Below are positions 53,824-62,916 of a stretch of DNA of 64,000 nucleotides, piece by piece. Below the pieces are notes generated by a model. That model was not told the DNA's origin. It saw only the letters and a list, made by a program, of their open reading frames with translations, and made no database searches. Location of the stretch: NCBI GenBank assembly GCA_001872455.1, contig MNXJ01000003.1, positions 1 through 64,000 of the forward strand, read 5' to 3'. Made by a program: the position numbers and the translations under genes. The stretch is from Anaerolineae bacterium CG2_30_57_67 (lineage in GTDB: Bacteria > Chloroflexota > Anaerolineae > Anaerolineales > Villigracilaceae). Every line of letters starts with the position of its first letter. The stretch's first letter is position 1.

Positions 53824-56106
53824 TCATACCTCCTTCGGCGGCGCAGTTTGGCCGTAGTCGAGCACTTTGCGCACGCCAGTCGCGTCTTCGGGCGCGCCGA
53901 CAATTTTCTTTTCTTCTAACTGGTCAATCAGCCGCGCGGCGCGGGTGTAGCCGATGCGTAATTTGCGCTGAAGCATGGAAACCGAGGCACGCCCCTCGCG
54001 GCGCACCAAATCCAGCGCCTCGTTGTAGAGCGGGTCGCCCTGGTCGAGCGCTTCCTGCTCCCAGATGGGCAACTGCTTGACGGGCGCATTCGGCGCGGGC
54101 ACGTCCACTGCGCCGCCGGGGGCAGCGGCGGGGGCGCCCTGCGCCTGCCAGAATTCCACCAGCCGATGAATTTCCGTATCCGAGACGAAAACCCCCTGCA
54201 GGCGAACCGGCGCGGGCGCATCCGGCGATTGGTAGAGCATATCGCCGCGCCCCAGCAGCCGTTCCGCGCCGGGCTGGTCGAGGATGACGCGGCTGTCGGT
54301 GTTGGAGGCAACCGCAAACGCCACGCGCGCCGGGAAGTTGGCCTTAATCAGCCCGGTGACGACATCCACCGAGGGGCGCTGGGTGGCAAGGATGAGATGA
54401 ATGCCGGTCGCGCGCGCCAGTTGCGCCAGGCGCGTGATGGTGCGCTCGGTTTCATCGGGCGCCAGCATCATCAGGTCGGCCAATTCGTCAATCACCACCA
54501 CCAGGTAGGGCAGTTTTTTGTGTCCCTGCGTTTTCATGCGCGCGTTGTAATCGGTGATGTTGCGCGCGCCAACCTGGGCAAACTGGTGATAGCGGCGGTC
54601 CATTTCGCGCGTCATCCATTGCAGCGCGCCAATCACCTTCTCCATCTCCACGACCACCGGCGCCAGCAGATGCGGCACGCCGTTGTAACCGGTCAATTCC
54701 ACCCGCTTGGGGTCCACCAGCACCAGACGAACATCGTCAGGCGTGTTGAAAAGCAGCAGACAGGTCAGAATGCTGTTGACACAGACCGACTTGCCCGAAC
54801 CAGTCGTTCCGGCAATCAGCAAATGCGGCATGGCGGCCAAATCCGCGCCGATGGGATGGCCGGAAACATCCTTGCCCAGCGCAAAACCGAGCGACTTGCG
54901 CCCGCGCTGAAAGGCCTCGCCCTCCACAATTTCGCGCAGCGCCACCAGCGCCATTTCATCATTGGGAACTTCGATGCCGAGATAGCTGCGCCCCGGCACC
55001 GGCGCCTGAATGCGAATGCGCGAGGCGGCCAGCGCCAGCGCCAAATCATCGGCCAGCGCGGCAATTTTGCTGACGCGCACGCGGGTGCGGCCATTGCGGC
55101 TTTCAACAAACAGCGGCTCCACGCCAAATTGGGTGATGGTTGGGCCGCTGTTAATTTCGACGACTTGCGCCGGAGCGCCAAACGAGGCCAGCGTCTCTTC
55201 GATCAGGCGGGCGCGCTGGTCGAGAAATTCCTGATTGGAGGAGGCGCTCGCGCCAGGGTTGAGAATTTCCGTCAAATCAGGGAGCTGCCAGGGGCGGGCG
55301 GGAACGCCGCTGTCGGCGGCTTCCGCCACGACGGCGGGGACGGCGGCGGCAGGCGCGGCGGCCCCGGGAAAATTCTCCGGCGCAGGGACGGGCGGCAGCG
55401 GAGAGTCTTTTTCGCGCGGAAAAATGCCCGGCAGGCGGGCGCGCAATTTCTGCCACAGGCCGCGCAAAAATTGCCAGAGCGGGTTTAATCTTTCCAGCAG
55501 TTCCGGCAGACTGCGGTCAAGCGTCAGCGAAAGACTCATCAAAAGCCAGGCCAGCAAAACGACCAGCGCGCCGCCCAGCCCCAAATTTTCGACCAGCAGG
55601 CGGTAAAAAATACTGCCCAGCCAGCCGCCGCCGCTGGCGCTGATGGGTTCGGGGTTGCCCGAAAGCCCATGCAGGGCGGTGATGCCAAACAACGCCAAAA
55701 AGATGATTCCGGTGGCGCGTTCCACCGAAAGCGGCGGAATGCGCTCAATTTTGCGCACCAGCAGCCAGCCGCCGAAGAGAATCAGGGCAATCGGCAGGCC
55801 GTAAGCGCCCCAGCCGAAGAGGAAACTGAAGAGTGAGACGGTTGCCCCGGTCAGCGCCGAACGGCTGGAGGAAATGAGCGCCAGCAAAATCAACAGCCCG
55901 CCGAGCGCCAGCCCAACGCCGAGCAAGTCCAATTTTCGCTCTGGCGAGAGGGTGAAAAGGGGCGGGGGCGGCGCAACTGGGACAATAGATTTTCCCGCAG
56001 ATGCCGGTTTTTTGGGGTCTTTTTTAGACGCAGCGGTTTTTTTTGCCGAGGCTTTTCCCTTTGGCGCGGGTTTGGGTTGAAGGAAGGCAGGAAGTTTGAA
56101 AGGCAT
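53824..56106 (-). CDS. ftsK: DNA translocase FtsK/SpoIIIE
   Basis: 760 aa. A basic Lys/Ala N-terminus precedes four to five transmembrane helices (about 55-205), a Pro/Ala-rich linker (about 225-275) and the alpha/beta motor domains with Walker A AGTTGSGKSVCVNSIL and Walker B LPYLVVVIDELADLMM. The gamma winged-helix at the C-terminus (DPLYNEALDLVRREGRASVSML, about 680-745) would read KOPS/SRS-like sequences. It pumps DNA through the division septum. An extended -10 (TGC-TATAAT) lies at 56132-56140. Confidence 0.96.
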   Translation of the reverse strand: MPFKLPAFLQPKPAPKGKASAKKTAASKKDPKKPASAGKSIVPVAPPPPLFTLSPERKLDLLGVGLALGGLLILLALISSSRSALTGATVSLFSFLFGWGAYGLPIALILFGGWLLVRKIERIPPLSVERATGIIFLALFGITALHGLSGNPEPISASGGGWLGSIFYRLLVENLGLGGALVVLLAWLLMSLSLTLDRSLPELLERLNPLWQFLRGLWQKLRARLPGIFPREKDSPLPPVPAPENFPGAAAPAAAVPAVVAEAADSGVPARPWQLPDLTEILNPGASASSNQEFLDQRARLIEETLASFGAPAQVVEINSGPTITQFGVEPLFVESRNGRTRVRVSKIAALADDLALALAASRIRIQAPVPGRSYLGIEVPNDEMALVALREIVEGEAFQRGRKSLGFALGKDVSGHPIGADLAAMPHLLIAGTTGSGKSVCVNSILTCLLLFNTPDDVRLVLVDPKRVELTGYNGVPHLLAPVVVEMEKVIGALQWMTREMDRRYHQFAQVGARNITDYNARMKTQGHKKLPYLVVVIDELADLMMLAPDETERTITRLAQLARATGIHLILATQRPSVDVVTGLIKANFPARVAFAVASNTDSRVILDQPGAERLLGRGDMLYQSPDAPAPVRLQGVFVSDTEIHRLVEFWQAQGAPAAAPGGAVDVPAPNAPVKQLPIWEQEALDQGDPLYNEALDLVRREGRASVSMLQRKLRIGYTRAARLIDQLEEKKIVGAPEDATGVRKVLDYGQTAPPKEV

Positions 56107-56131
56107 GTTTTTTGGGGTAAAGAATGAAAAA

Positions 56132-56140
56132 ATTATAGCA
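56132..56140 (-). promoter_or_regulatory. Extended -10 promoter of ftsK
   Basis: TGC-TATAAT on the minus strand, about 25 nt upstream of the ATG at 56106, with no recognisable Shine-Dalgarno sequence in the short leader. The rest of the 172-bp spacer to uvrB shows only a short inverted ATCATTCG / CGAATGAT pair. Confidence 0.6.
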
Positions 56141-56278
56141 CAAATGGTCGAAAATTCCTTCTGTCTTGCGGTGCGGTGTCTACGCGAAAATCATTCGGCA
56201 CGGTAGCATAACGCGCCAGGTCTGCGAATGATATCGAACAAATAACGGGTTCCGATTCCATTGCATCCTATCCGGGCG

Positions 56279-58339
56279 CTATGCTTCCCCAGTTAGTAAT
56301 TTCAAGCGTTCCCAGGGTTTGAGATTCTCGTCGTCGGCCAGAATACCCTTCAGCTCGTAAATTTCATCACGCAGGGCGGCGGCGCGTTCAAATTCCAGCG
56401 CTTTGGCGGCATCTTTCATTTGGGCTTCCATTTCAGCGAGCATTTTTTGCAATTCGCTCTTGTCAACACTGGCAGGTTTCTTTCCAGCGCGGTACTGTCC
56501 CCGGGCTTCACCCACCGCCAAGGCGGGCTCTGATTTCTCGGTTGTGGCGCTCGTCGTCATCAGGTCGCGGATGGCTTTGTGGATGCTGACCGGTACGATG
56601 CCGTGTTCCTGATTATATGAGACCTGCTTGGCGCGGCGGCGATTGGTTTCGCCAATGGCAAATTTCATTGAATCGGTCATGCGGTCAGCGTACATGATGA
56701 CTTTGCCATTAAGATTTCGCGCAGCGCGGCCGATCGTCTGAATCAACGCCGTGCCAGAGCGCAGAAAACCTTCTTTATCGGCGTCCAAAATCGCCACCAG
56801 TGAAACTTCCGGCAGGTCGAGCCCCTCCCGCAGCAGGTTAATCCCCACGATCACATCAAAAACGCCCAGACGCAAATCGCGCAGAATTGAGATGCGCTCC
56901 AGCGTTTCCACTTCCGAGTGCAGGTAATGGACTTTGATGCCGAGTTCCATCAGATACTCGGCCAAATCTTCAGACATACGCTTGGTAAGGGTGGTGACAA
57001 GGATGCGCTCGCGGCGTTCCACCCGCTGGCGAATTTCACCCACCAGGTCATCCACCTGGCCTTTGCTCGGGCGCACATCCACCTGGGGGTCAATCAGCCC
57101 GGTGGGGCGGATGATTTGCTCTACAACCTGCTCGGCGCGCCCCAATTCGTAGGGGCCGGGCGTGGCAGAAGTGTAGATGGTGTAGCCCATGCGCGGCTCG
57201 AATTCGTCAAACTTGAGCGGGCGGTTGTCGAGGGCGCTTGGCAGGCGAAAACCATATTCGACCAGCGTTTCCTTGCGCGAGCGGTCGCCGTTATACATGC
57301 CGCGGATTTGCGGGATGGTCATGTGACTCTCGTCAATAATCAGCAAGTAATCGCTGGGGAAAAAATCAATCATCGTCCAGGGCGGCGTGCCAGGGGCGCG
57401 GCGGTCGAGGTGACGGGAGTAGTTTTCGATGCCGGAGCAATAGCCGACTTCCTTCAGCATTTCCAAATCATACCGCGCGCGCTGTTCGATACGCTGGGCC
57501 TCGATCAGTTTGCCCTGTTCAGTGAAAATTTTCATCCGGTCAGTCAGTTCCGCTTCGATGTCGGTGATGGCGTCTTTGAGTTTTTCTTCCTGAGTGATAT
57601 AGTTTTTGGCGGGATAAATCACGACTTCGGGCAACTCGGCATGAATTTCGCCGGTCAGCGGTGTAAACTCCACGATGCGTTCAACTTCGTCGCCAAAAAA
57701 GGTGATGCGATAGCCGCGCTTTTCAGAATAGGCCGGAATGATTTCAAGCGTATCGCCGCGCACGCGAAAGGTGCCTGGGCGCAGTTCCATATCGTTGCGC
57801 TGATACTGGCCATCAATCAACTGGCGCATGAGCGCATTGCGCCGGTAAACCTCGCCCACCTTGAGCGTGACTGAGCCGCGCAAAAACTCATCCGGCGAAC
57901 CCAGCCCGTAGATGCACGAGACCGAAGCGACAATAATCACATCTTTGCGCGAAACCAGCGCCATGGTCGCCGCCAGGCGCAAACGCTCAATCTCCTCGTT
58001 GATGTCGGTTTCTTTTTCGATGTACAGGTCGTGACGCGGAACGTAAGATTCCGGCTGATAGTAGTCGTAGTACGAGACAAAATACTCCACCGCATTTTCG
58101 GGGAAAAATTCCTTGAACTCGGCGTAGAGTTGCGCCGCCAGGGTTTTATTGTGCGCCATGATGATGGCCGGTTTTTGCAGTTGCTGAATGATGGACGCCA
58201 CCGTGTAGGTCTTGCCCGTGCCGGTTGCGCCCAGCAAAACCTGCTGTTTCAGCCCGCGCTGAACGCCGTCCACCAGCTGCGCAATCGCTTCCGGCTGGTC
58301 GCCGGTGGGTTTAAAGGGAGCGATAAGTTTAAACGTCAT
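56279..58339 (-). CDS. uvrB: Excinuclease ABC subunit B
   Basis: 686 aa from the ATG at 58339 (AAGGTG six nt upstream; a GTG three codons earlier is less likely). It is the damage-verifying helicase of nucleotide excision repair. Motifs: Walker [15 protein letters not shown], the beta-hairpin [36 protein letters not shown] and the C-terminal UVR motif ([19 protein letters not shown]). A LexA-type box overlaps its start point (58362-58373), so it is probably an SOS gene. Divergent from rarA. Confidence 0.98.
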   Translation of the reverse strand: MTFKLIAPFKPTGDQPEAIAQLVDGVQRGLKQQVLLGATGTGKTYTVASIIQQLQKPAIIMAHNKTLAAQLYAEFKEFFPENAVEYFVSYYDYYQPESYVPRHDLYIEKETDINEEIERLRLAATMALVSRKDVIIVASVSCIYGLGSPDEFLRGSVTLKVGEVYRRNALMRQLIDGQYQRNDMELRPGTFRVRGDTLEIIPAYSEKRGYRITFFGDEVERIVEFTPLTGEIHAELPEVVIYPAKNYITQEEKLKDAITDIEAELTDRMKIFTEQGKLIEAQRIEQRARYDLEMLKEVGYCSGIENYSRHLDRRAPGTPPWTMIDFFPSDYLLIIDESHMTIPQIRGMYNGDRSRKETLVEYGFRLPSALDNRPLKFDEFEPRMGYTIYTSATPGPYELGRAEQVVEQIIRPTGLIDPQVDVRPSKGQVDDLVGEIRQRVERRERILVTTLTKRMSEDLAEYLMELGIKVHYLHSEVETLERISILRDLRLGVFDVIVGINLLREGLDLPEVSLVAILDADKEGFLRSGTALIQTIGRAARNLNGKVIMYADRMTDSMKFAIGETNRRRAKQVSYNQEHGIVPVSIHKAIRDLMTTSATTEKSEPALAVGEARGQYRAGKKPASVDKSELQKMLAEMEAQMKDAAKALEFERAAALRDEIYELKGILADDENLKPWERLKLLTGEA

Positions 58340-58361
58340 AAAATTCACCTTGGAATATAAG

Positions 58362-58373
58362 GAACGAACGTTC
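58362..58373. promoter_or_regulatory. LexA-type SOS box between uvrB and rarA
   Basis: GAAC-GAAC-GTTC matches GAACN4GTTC, the core of the Bacillus/Actinobacteria LexA operator. It lies immediately downstream of the uvrB extended -10 (TGG-TAAAAT, 58375-58383, minus strand), i.e. over the uvrB transcription start. Confidence 0.65.
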
Positions 58374-58374
58374 T

Positions 58375-58383
58375 ATTTTACCA
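58375..58383 (-). promoter_or_regulatory. Extended -10 promoter of uvrB
   Basis: TGG-TAAAAT on the minus strand, 36 nt upstream of the uvrB ATG. The adjoining LexA-type box covers the expected start point. Confidence 0.55.
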
Positions 58384-58392
58384 TGCCGTCAA

Positions 58393-58401
58393 TGCTATAA
58401 T
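58393..58401 (+). promoter_or_regulatory. Extended -10 promoter of rarA (leaderless)
   Basis: A perfect TGC-TATAAT ends six nt before the ATG at 58408. The expected start point coincides with the start codon; no ribosome binding site is present. Confidence 0.65.
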
Positions 58402-58407
58402 ACCGCC

Positions 58408-59817
58408 ATGCCCGACCTGTTTGACCACGCCATGAATGAACGCATGAAAAACGAAGCCCCGCTGGCCGCGCGTATGCGTCCGCGCACGCTGGACGAGTAT
58501 ATCGGCCAGGAACACATCATCGGCGAGGGAAAACTGCTGCGGCGCGCCATTCAGGCCGACCGGTTGTTCTCCTCCATTTTGCTGTGGGGACCGCCCGGAA
58601 CCGGCAAAACCACCCTGGCGCAAGTCATCGCCAACCAAACCAAAAGCCACTTTGAGACACTTTCCGCCATTTTGGCCGGAAAAAGCGACCTGCGCGAAGT
58701 GATTGAGCGGGCCACCGAACGCAATCGGCTGTATCGGCAGCGCACGATTCTCTTCATTGATGAAATTCACCGCTGGAACAAAGCCCAGCAAGACGCGCTG
58801 CTGCCCTTTGTCGAAAACGGCACCGTCACGCTGATTGGCGCAACCACCGAAAACCCATTTTTTGAAGTCATTAAAGCCCTCGTCAGCCGCTCGCGGATTT
58901 TCCAGTTAAGAAACCTGAATCAGACCGAAGTCGGCCTCCTGCTCGACCGGGCGATTGCCGACCCGCAGCGCGGCTACGGCAGCCGGAAAATTCACCTCGA
59001 ACCGGCAGCGCGCGCCCATCTGATAGAAATGGCCTCCGGCGACGCGCGCAACGCGCTCAACGCGCTGGAACTGGCCGTCGAATCCACCCCGCCCAACGCC
59101 GAGGGGCTGATTCATCTGACGCTGGATGTCGCCCAGGAATCCATTCAACGCCGGGCGGTTTTGTACGACAAGGACGGCGACGCGCACTACGACACCATCT
59201 CGGCCTTCATCAAATCTGTGCGCGGCTCCGACCCAGACGCGGCGCTCTACTGGCTGGCGAAGATGATTTACGCGGGCGAGGACCCGCGTTTCATCATCCG
59301 GCGGCTGATTATTTTGGCCGGGGAAGATATCGGCCTGGCCGACCCGCTTGGGCTGGTGGTGGCTTCATCAGCGGCGCAGGCCTTTGATTTTATCGGCCTG
59401 CCCGAAGGCATTTACCCGATTGTGGAAGCAACGCTTTACCTGGCGACTGCCCCAAAATCGAACAGCGCCGGGGCGTATTTCAAAGCCATGCAAAAAATCG
59501 AGCAGGAGGGCGCGGGTTCAGTGCCAAAACATTTGCAAGACGGCAACCGCGACCGCGAAGCCACCGGCCAGGGTCAGGGTTATGTCTATCCGCATGAACA
59601 GGCAGGCCATTTTACCGCGCAGCAATACCTGCCCAAGCGCCTGCTGGGGACGTATTTTTATACCCCCAGTGGCGAGGGCCACGAAGCGCAAGTCGCCGCC
59701 CGGCTGGAGCGGTGGCGCGAGGCGCAAAAACGCGCCCTGGGCATTGAAACCGAACAGCGCCTGCCCGACCTGCCACAGCAAACCATTGACGCGCTAAAAC
59801 GCAACATCAAATCATAA
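58408..59817 (+). CDS. rarA: Replication-associated recombination protein A (AAA+ ATPase)
   Basis: 469 aa. The MgsA/WRNIP1 family acts at stalled forks. Motifs: [19 protein letters not shown], Walker [12 protein letters not shown], Walker [21 protein letters not shown], sensor 1 [13 protein letters not shown], and the C-terminal oligomerisation region (HLQDGNRD...GYVYPHEQ). It shares a 68-bp spacer, including the LexA-type box, with divergent uvrB. Confidence 0.97.
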   Translation: MPDLFDHAMNERMKNEAPLAARMRPRTLDEYIGQEHIIGEGKLLRRAIQADRLFSSILLWGPPGTGKTTLAQVIANQTKSHFETLSAILAGKSDLREVIERATERNRLYRQRTILFIDEIHRWNKAQQDALLPFVENGTVTLIGATTENPFFEVIKALVSRSRIFQLRNLNQTEVGLLLDRAIADPQRGYGSRKIHLEPAARAHLIEMASGDARNALNALELAVESTPPNAEGLIHLTLDVAQESIQRRAVLYDKDGDAHYDTISAFIKSVRGSDPDAALYWLAKMIYAGEDPRFIIRRLIILAGEDIGLADPLGLVVASSAAQAFDFIGLPEGIYPIVEATLYLATAPKSNSAGAYFKAMQKIEQEGAGSVPKHLQDGNRDREATGQGQGYVYPHEQAGHFTAQQYLPKRLLGTYFYTPSGEGHEAQVAARLERWREAQKRALGIETEQRLPDLPQQTIDALKRNIKS

Positions 59818-59828
59818 ATCGGAGTTTT

Positions 59829-60488
59829 ATGCCTCTATTGCTTCTTATCCGCCACGGCGAAAATGAGTACGTCAAAACTGGCAAGATGGCCGGACGTCTG
59901 CCCGGCGTTCACCTCAACGAGCGCGGACAGGCGCAGGGCGCCGCGCTGGGCGAGGCGCTGAAAGATGCCCCGCTCTCGGCCATCTACGCCAGCCCGCTGG
60001 AGCGCGCCCAGGAGACTGCCGCGCCGATTGCCTCGGCGCGCGGGTTAACCATTCAGACGCGGCCCGCCCTGCTCGATACCCATGTCGGCGACTGGGAAGG
60101 GCAGGAACTGAAAAAATTGGTCAAATTGCCAGAATGGAAACAAGTGCAGAACCAGCCGTCGCGCTTCACTTTTCCCCATGGCGAATCATTTTTCGATTTG
60201 CAATACCGTCTGGTGGGCGAAATTGAACGAATCGCCCAGGCGCATCAACCCGACGAGGTGGTGGCGGTAATTTACCACGCCGACCCGATCAAACTGGTGG
60301 TGGCGTATTATCTTGGGCTGGCGCTGGATAACTTTCAGCGGCTGGCCTGCGATACCGGTTCGGTGACGGCGCTGGCGCTGCGCCCCGAAGGCGCACAGCT
60401 GCTTTTTCTCAACCGCCGCCCGCCGTTTGCGTTGGAATTGAATGGGAAAGCCGCCAAACCTGGATTAGGCAACTTGCAGCGAAAATAG
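59829..60488 (+). CDS. Histidine phosphatase superfamily protein
   Basis: 219 aa. The RHG motif LLIRHGENEY holds the catalytic His, with LPGVHLNERGQAQ and SPLERAQETAAPIA following, and the second His in VVAVIYHADPIKL. This matches the actinobacterial-type MSMEG_4193-like branch of phosphoglycerate mutase-like phosphatases. The substrate is unknown. It starts 11 bp after rarA (GGAG present) and ends before a strong terminator. Confidence 0.93.
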   Translation: MPLLLLIRHGENEYVKTGKMAGRLPGVHLNERGQAQGAALGEALKDAPLSAIYASPLERAQETAAPIASARGLTIQTRPALLDTHVGDWEGQELKKLVKLPEWKQVQNQPSRFTFPHGESFFDLQYRLVGEIERIAQAHQPDEVVAVIYHADPIKLVVAYYLGLALDNFQRLACDTGSVTALALRPEGAQLLFLNRRPPFALELNGKAAKPGLGNLQRK

Positions 60489-60540
60489 ATTTTTTACCCT
60501 TCACTGTGTATATCAGATGCTAACCAGCTCAAAATTTAAC

Positions 60541-60576
60541 AAAACAAGCCGCGCTCGTATGAGCGCGGCTTGTTTT
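60541..60576. terminator. Bidirectional terminator (histidine phosphatase / tRNA-Glu)
   Basis: AAAACAAGCCGCGCTC pairs perfectly over 16 bp with GAGCGCGGCTTGTTTT around GTAT. It serves the plus-strand genes and the minus-strand tRNA. Confidence 0.92.
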
Positions 60577-60587
60577 GTCTACCGGTG

Positions 60588-60660
60588 TGCCCCCACAGGA
60601 ATTCGAATCCTGGTCTTAACCTTGAAAGGGTTGCGTCCTGGGCCACTAGACGATGGGGGC
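60588..60660 (-). tRNA. tRNA-Glu (anticodon TTC)
   Basis: Minus strand: acceptor GCCCCCA / TGGGGGC with discriminator A, a D-arm with TCTAGTGGCC, anticodon stem CAACC/GGTTA-like with loop CTTTCAA (anticodon TTC) and T-arm with GATTCGAATC. CCA is not encoded. Confidence 0.97.
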
Positions 60661-60680
60661 TTGTTTTTGAAGCGGCGGTT

Positions 60681-60709
60681 ATTTTATCATTCACGCACAG
60701 AACGGTCAA
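60681..60709 (-). promoter_or_regulatory. Promoter of tRNA-Glu
   Basis: TTGACC, a 17-nt spacer and TAAAAT on the minus strand, with TGA directly before the -10. Start is expected near 60674, about 14 nt before the tRNA 5' end. Confidence 0.75.
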
Positions 60710-60722
60710 GCGATTAACTGTA

Positions 60723-61271
60723 TCAACTTTCAAGGCACTGGCTTTTTAAGCCAAGCAAATCCACCTGCTTACGATTGAAAAGCATCGCCGGAGAATCCAC
60801 CTTCAGCGCCGAAATTAGAATCGCAGCCAGGTGGCCGTTGTAGAGCGGCACAAAATCGCGGCTGCCTTCCATCATCACCGTCGAAAACTCAAAACGGCCG
60901 GCCCACTCCAGCGTACCGGTCAACTCATAAACAGGGCTGGCAATATGTATTGAATACTCGTTCATTTTTTGAAAACCACCACGCGCCAGCGCTGGCGGAC
61001 CCAGGTCTTCGCGACGGGCCAGGCACACCGCAAAAATTTGTGAGCGCACCAGACGCAACACCTGATAGTGTTCCACCAGTTTCGTTGGCATGTGCAACCG
61101 CGCCAAACGCGCATCCAAGATTTCCATAAAAGAAGTTACCTGGTCATTCATCAGTCCCATCAGACCAGAGTTTGGTACAATCGTTTTTCCGGTAACGCGA
61201 AACCCCGGTGTGAAAAAATCCGCCAAAATTAGTCGCTGAGAGGATGTTGTAGATGCTGGTTCGGGGGTCAT
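60723..61271 (-). CDS. Protein of unknown function with two similar beta-rich halves
   Basis: 182 aa from the ATG at 61271, two nt after the YgiT-type gene. It has no signal peptide or membrane segment. Two halves look alike: about residues 15-95 (FRVTGKTIVPNSGLMGLMND, FMEILDARLARL, SQIFAVCLARRE) and about 105-178 (VYELTGTLEWAGRFEFSTVM, DFVPLYNGHLAAIL, AMLFNRKQVDLL). Each half has a small beta unit followed by a hydrophobic strand and an Asn- or Ser-containing turn, as in DUF6812-like domains. I do not recognise a function. Confidence 0.7.
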   Translation of the reverse strand: MTPEPASTTSSQRLILADFFTPGFRVTGKTIVPNSGLMGLMNDQVTSFMEILDARLARLHMPTKLVEHYQVLRLVRSQIFAVCLARREDLGPPALARGGFQKMNEYSIHIASPVYELTGTLEWAGRFEFSTVMMEGSRDFVPLYNGHLAAILISALKVDSPAMLFNRKQVDLLGLKSQCLES

Positions 61272-61273
61272 CT

Positions 61274-61564
61274 TTACTGGTCGGTGGAATGGCGAATAAC
61301 AGTGCTGCGGCGGCGTGGAAACGGATGCAACGATCGCAGTTTGTGCGACGACTGCCCCGCAGTCGGGCTGAGCAATGTTGCCAGCCAATTGACCGCGCGT
61401 TCATCATACTCGCGTTTACCGCACACATCGCACACCCAAGCCGGAAAATTTGGCACCGTTACCAGTTCATCGTCCAACCATGTGAAATAAGTGATAAATT
61501 GCAGGCTTAATACCCCGGCCTGACATTCACCGCATGGATACGATTCTTGCTGCTCTTCACTCAT
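61274..61564 (-). CDS. YgiT-type zinc finger protein
   Basis: 96 aa. Two CxxC knuckles (YPCGEC and WVCDVCG) frame a short beta part (VLSLQFITYFTWLDDELVTVPN), followed by GKREYDERAVNWLATLL, as in the N-terminal domain of MqsA/YgiT antitoxins. It has no HTH domain. The C-terminal ~35 residues are basic and low in structure. Its start overlaps the deoC stop (ATGA). No small toxin gene (MqsR/DUF4258) lies nearby. Confidence 0.82.
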   Translation of the reverse strand: MSEEQQESYPCGECQAGVLSLQFITYFTWLDDELVTVPNFPAWVCDVCGKREYDERAVNWLATLLSPTAGQSSHKLRSLHPFPRRRSTVIRHSTDQ

Positions 61565-62307
61565 AAAATTACCTCTCGCAAAATTGACACACCAGCACTG
61601 ACCCCCAGACGATTGGCTCCGGCAGAAATCATCGCCCGCGCATCGGCCAGCGTGCGAATACCACCCGCCGCCTTGACACCCATTCCAGCGCCCACCACCG
61701 CCCGCATCAATGCCACATCTTCCACAGTCGCGCCACCCGGCCCAAAACCGGTAGATGTCTTGACAAAATCGGCTCCAGCGGCTTGGGAGATAACACAGCC
61801 CAAAATCTTCTCGCGACGTGTCAATAGCGCCATTTCCAAAATCACCTTCAGATGAGCGCCACGCGCGTGACAGGCTTCCAACACCGCCTGCACATCTTCC
61901 AGTGCGCGCGCAGCATCACCCGCTTTGAGTGAGCCAATATGAATCACCATATCCACTTCTTTGGCGCCCATTTCAACCACGCGCCCGGCTTCCAACGCCT
62001 TAAGCTCGGGTGTTGTTGCCCCCAGCGGAAAACCGATCACTACACAAACCGGCACGCCCGACCCTGCCAGTAATTTTGAGGCCAATGACGCGTAGACCGG
62101 ATTAAGGCACACCGTAGCGAAATGATATTCACGCGCTTCGGCGCAAAGTTTTTCCACTTGCGCGGGAGTCGCTTCGGGCTTCAGCAGCGTGTGGTCAATC
62201 CAACCAGCCAAGGCAGCCCCGCGCGGCATTTCCAACACTGCAGGCGCGGGCGGCATTTGTTTTTCCAATTGGTCCGTCAGAGCGAGAATTTCAACGCTGG
62301 TTTTCAT
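61561..62307 (-). CDS. deoC: Deoxyribose-phosphate aldolase
   Basis: 248 aa. It cleaves 2-deoxyribose 5-phosphate into glyceraldehyde 3-phosphate and acetaldehyde via a Schiff base. Motifs: IDHTLLKPEAT, ATVCLNPVY, VIGFPLGATT, VDMVIHIGSLK, Schiff-base Lys in DFVKTSTGFGPGGAT, and VKAAGGIRT. The N-terminus has about 25 extra residues. The start overlaps the lepB stop (ATGA). Confidence 0.97.
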   Translation of the reverse strand: MKTSVEILALTDQLEKQMPPAPAVLEMPRGAALAGWIDHTLLKPEATPAQVEKLCAEAREYHFATVCLNPVYASLASKLLAGSGVPVCVVIGFPLGATTPELKALEAGRVVEMGAKEVDMVIHIGSLKAGDAARALEDVQAVLEACHARGAHLKVILEMALLTRREKILGCVISQAAGADFVKTSTGFGPGGATVEDVALMRAVVGAGMGVKAAGGIRTLADARAMISAGANRLGVSAGVSILREVIL

Positions 62308-62894
62308 TGGCTGGCCTTTGCCATCTGAGAAAAACTAATAATCATCCAATCGGTCACCGGCCAATAGACCAAGACCGCCTTGCCGATCACCTTATCCTGC
62401 GGCAACAAACCCCAGGAGTGCGAATCAGACGAATCGTTACGATTATCGCCCAGCACAAACAGATGTCCTTCCGGCACCGTCCACGAGCCTTGATATGCCG
62501 GCGCAGCGGCTATATACGGCTCATTCAACCGCTCGCCATTGACCAAAATCGAGCCGTTGTTCGCCACAACTGTATCGCCAGGCAAGCCAATCACCCGCTT
62601 AATTAAATCCTGTGTCGGGTTAAGTGGAAAATGAAAAACAATAATATCGCCTCGTTCCGGTGTCCCAATTTGGTACGCCAGACGGTTAATCAGCACAAAC
62701 TCACCGTTTTGCAAGGTCGGGTTCATGCTAAAACCATCCACGCGCACTCGCGCCGAAAGTGCGTTAATCACCAAAAACAACGCGGCAGAAAGCAGAATTG
62801 TTTCGAAAATATCTAAAAAGAAACGCACCCAACCGCCCGATTCATGTTGCTCTTCGGGAGTGGAAACGACGGTTTCAACAGGAAATTCTTCCAA
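62304..62894 (-). CDS. lepB: Signal peptidase I
   Basis: About 196 aa. A TTG start at 62894 is preferred, since GGAGG lies 6 nt upstream and an upstream extension would run through the end of the methyltransferase gene. One N-terminal transmembrane helix (FETILLSAALFLVINAL, about 30-47) precedes the catalytic domain. Ser is in VDGFSMNPTLQNGE and Lys in DLIKRVIGLPGDTV; the GDNRNDSSDSHSWGLLP box E is complete. It cleaves signal peptides outside the membrane, a need clear from the many exported proteins here. Confidence 0.95.
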   Translation of the reverse strand: MEEFPVETVVSTPEEQHESGGWVRFFLDIFETILLSAALFLVINALSARVRVDGFSMNPTLQNGEFVLINRLAYQIGTPERGDIIVFHFPLNPTQDLIKRVIGLPGDTVVANNGSILVNGERLNEPYIAAAPAYQGSWTVPEGHLFVLGDNRNDSSDSHSWGLLPQDKVIGKAVLVYWPVTDWMIISFSQMAKASQ

Positions 62895-62916
62895 AGCCAG
62901 CCTCCAAGTTGCGAGA

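Noticed and set aside
54166..55488. 440-codon plus-strand open frame
   Set aside because: Antisense of ftsK, with typical His/Arg/Gln-rich shadow composition.
61274..61564. Toxin-antitoxin system (MqsRA type)
   Set aside because: Only the zinc finger is present: no HTH domain and no toxin gene alongside.
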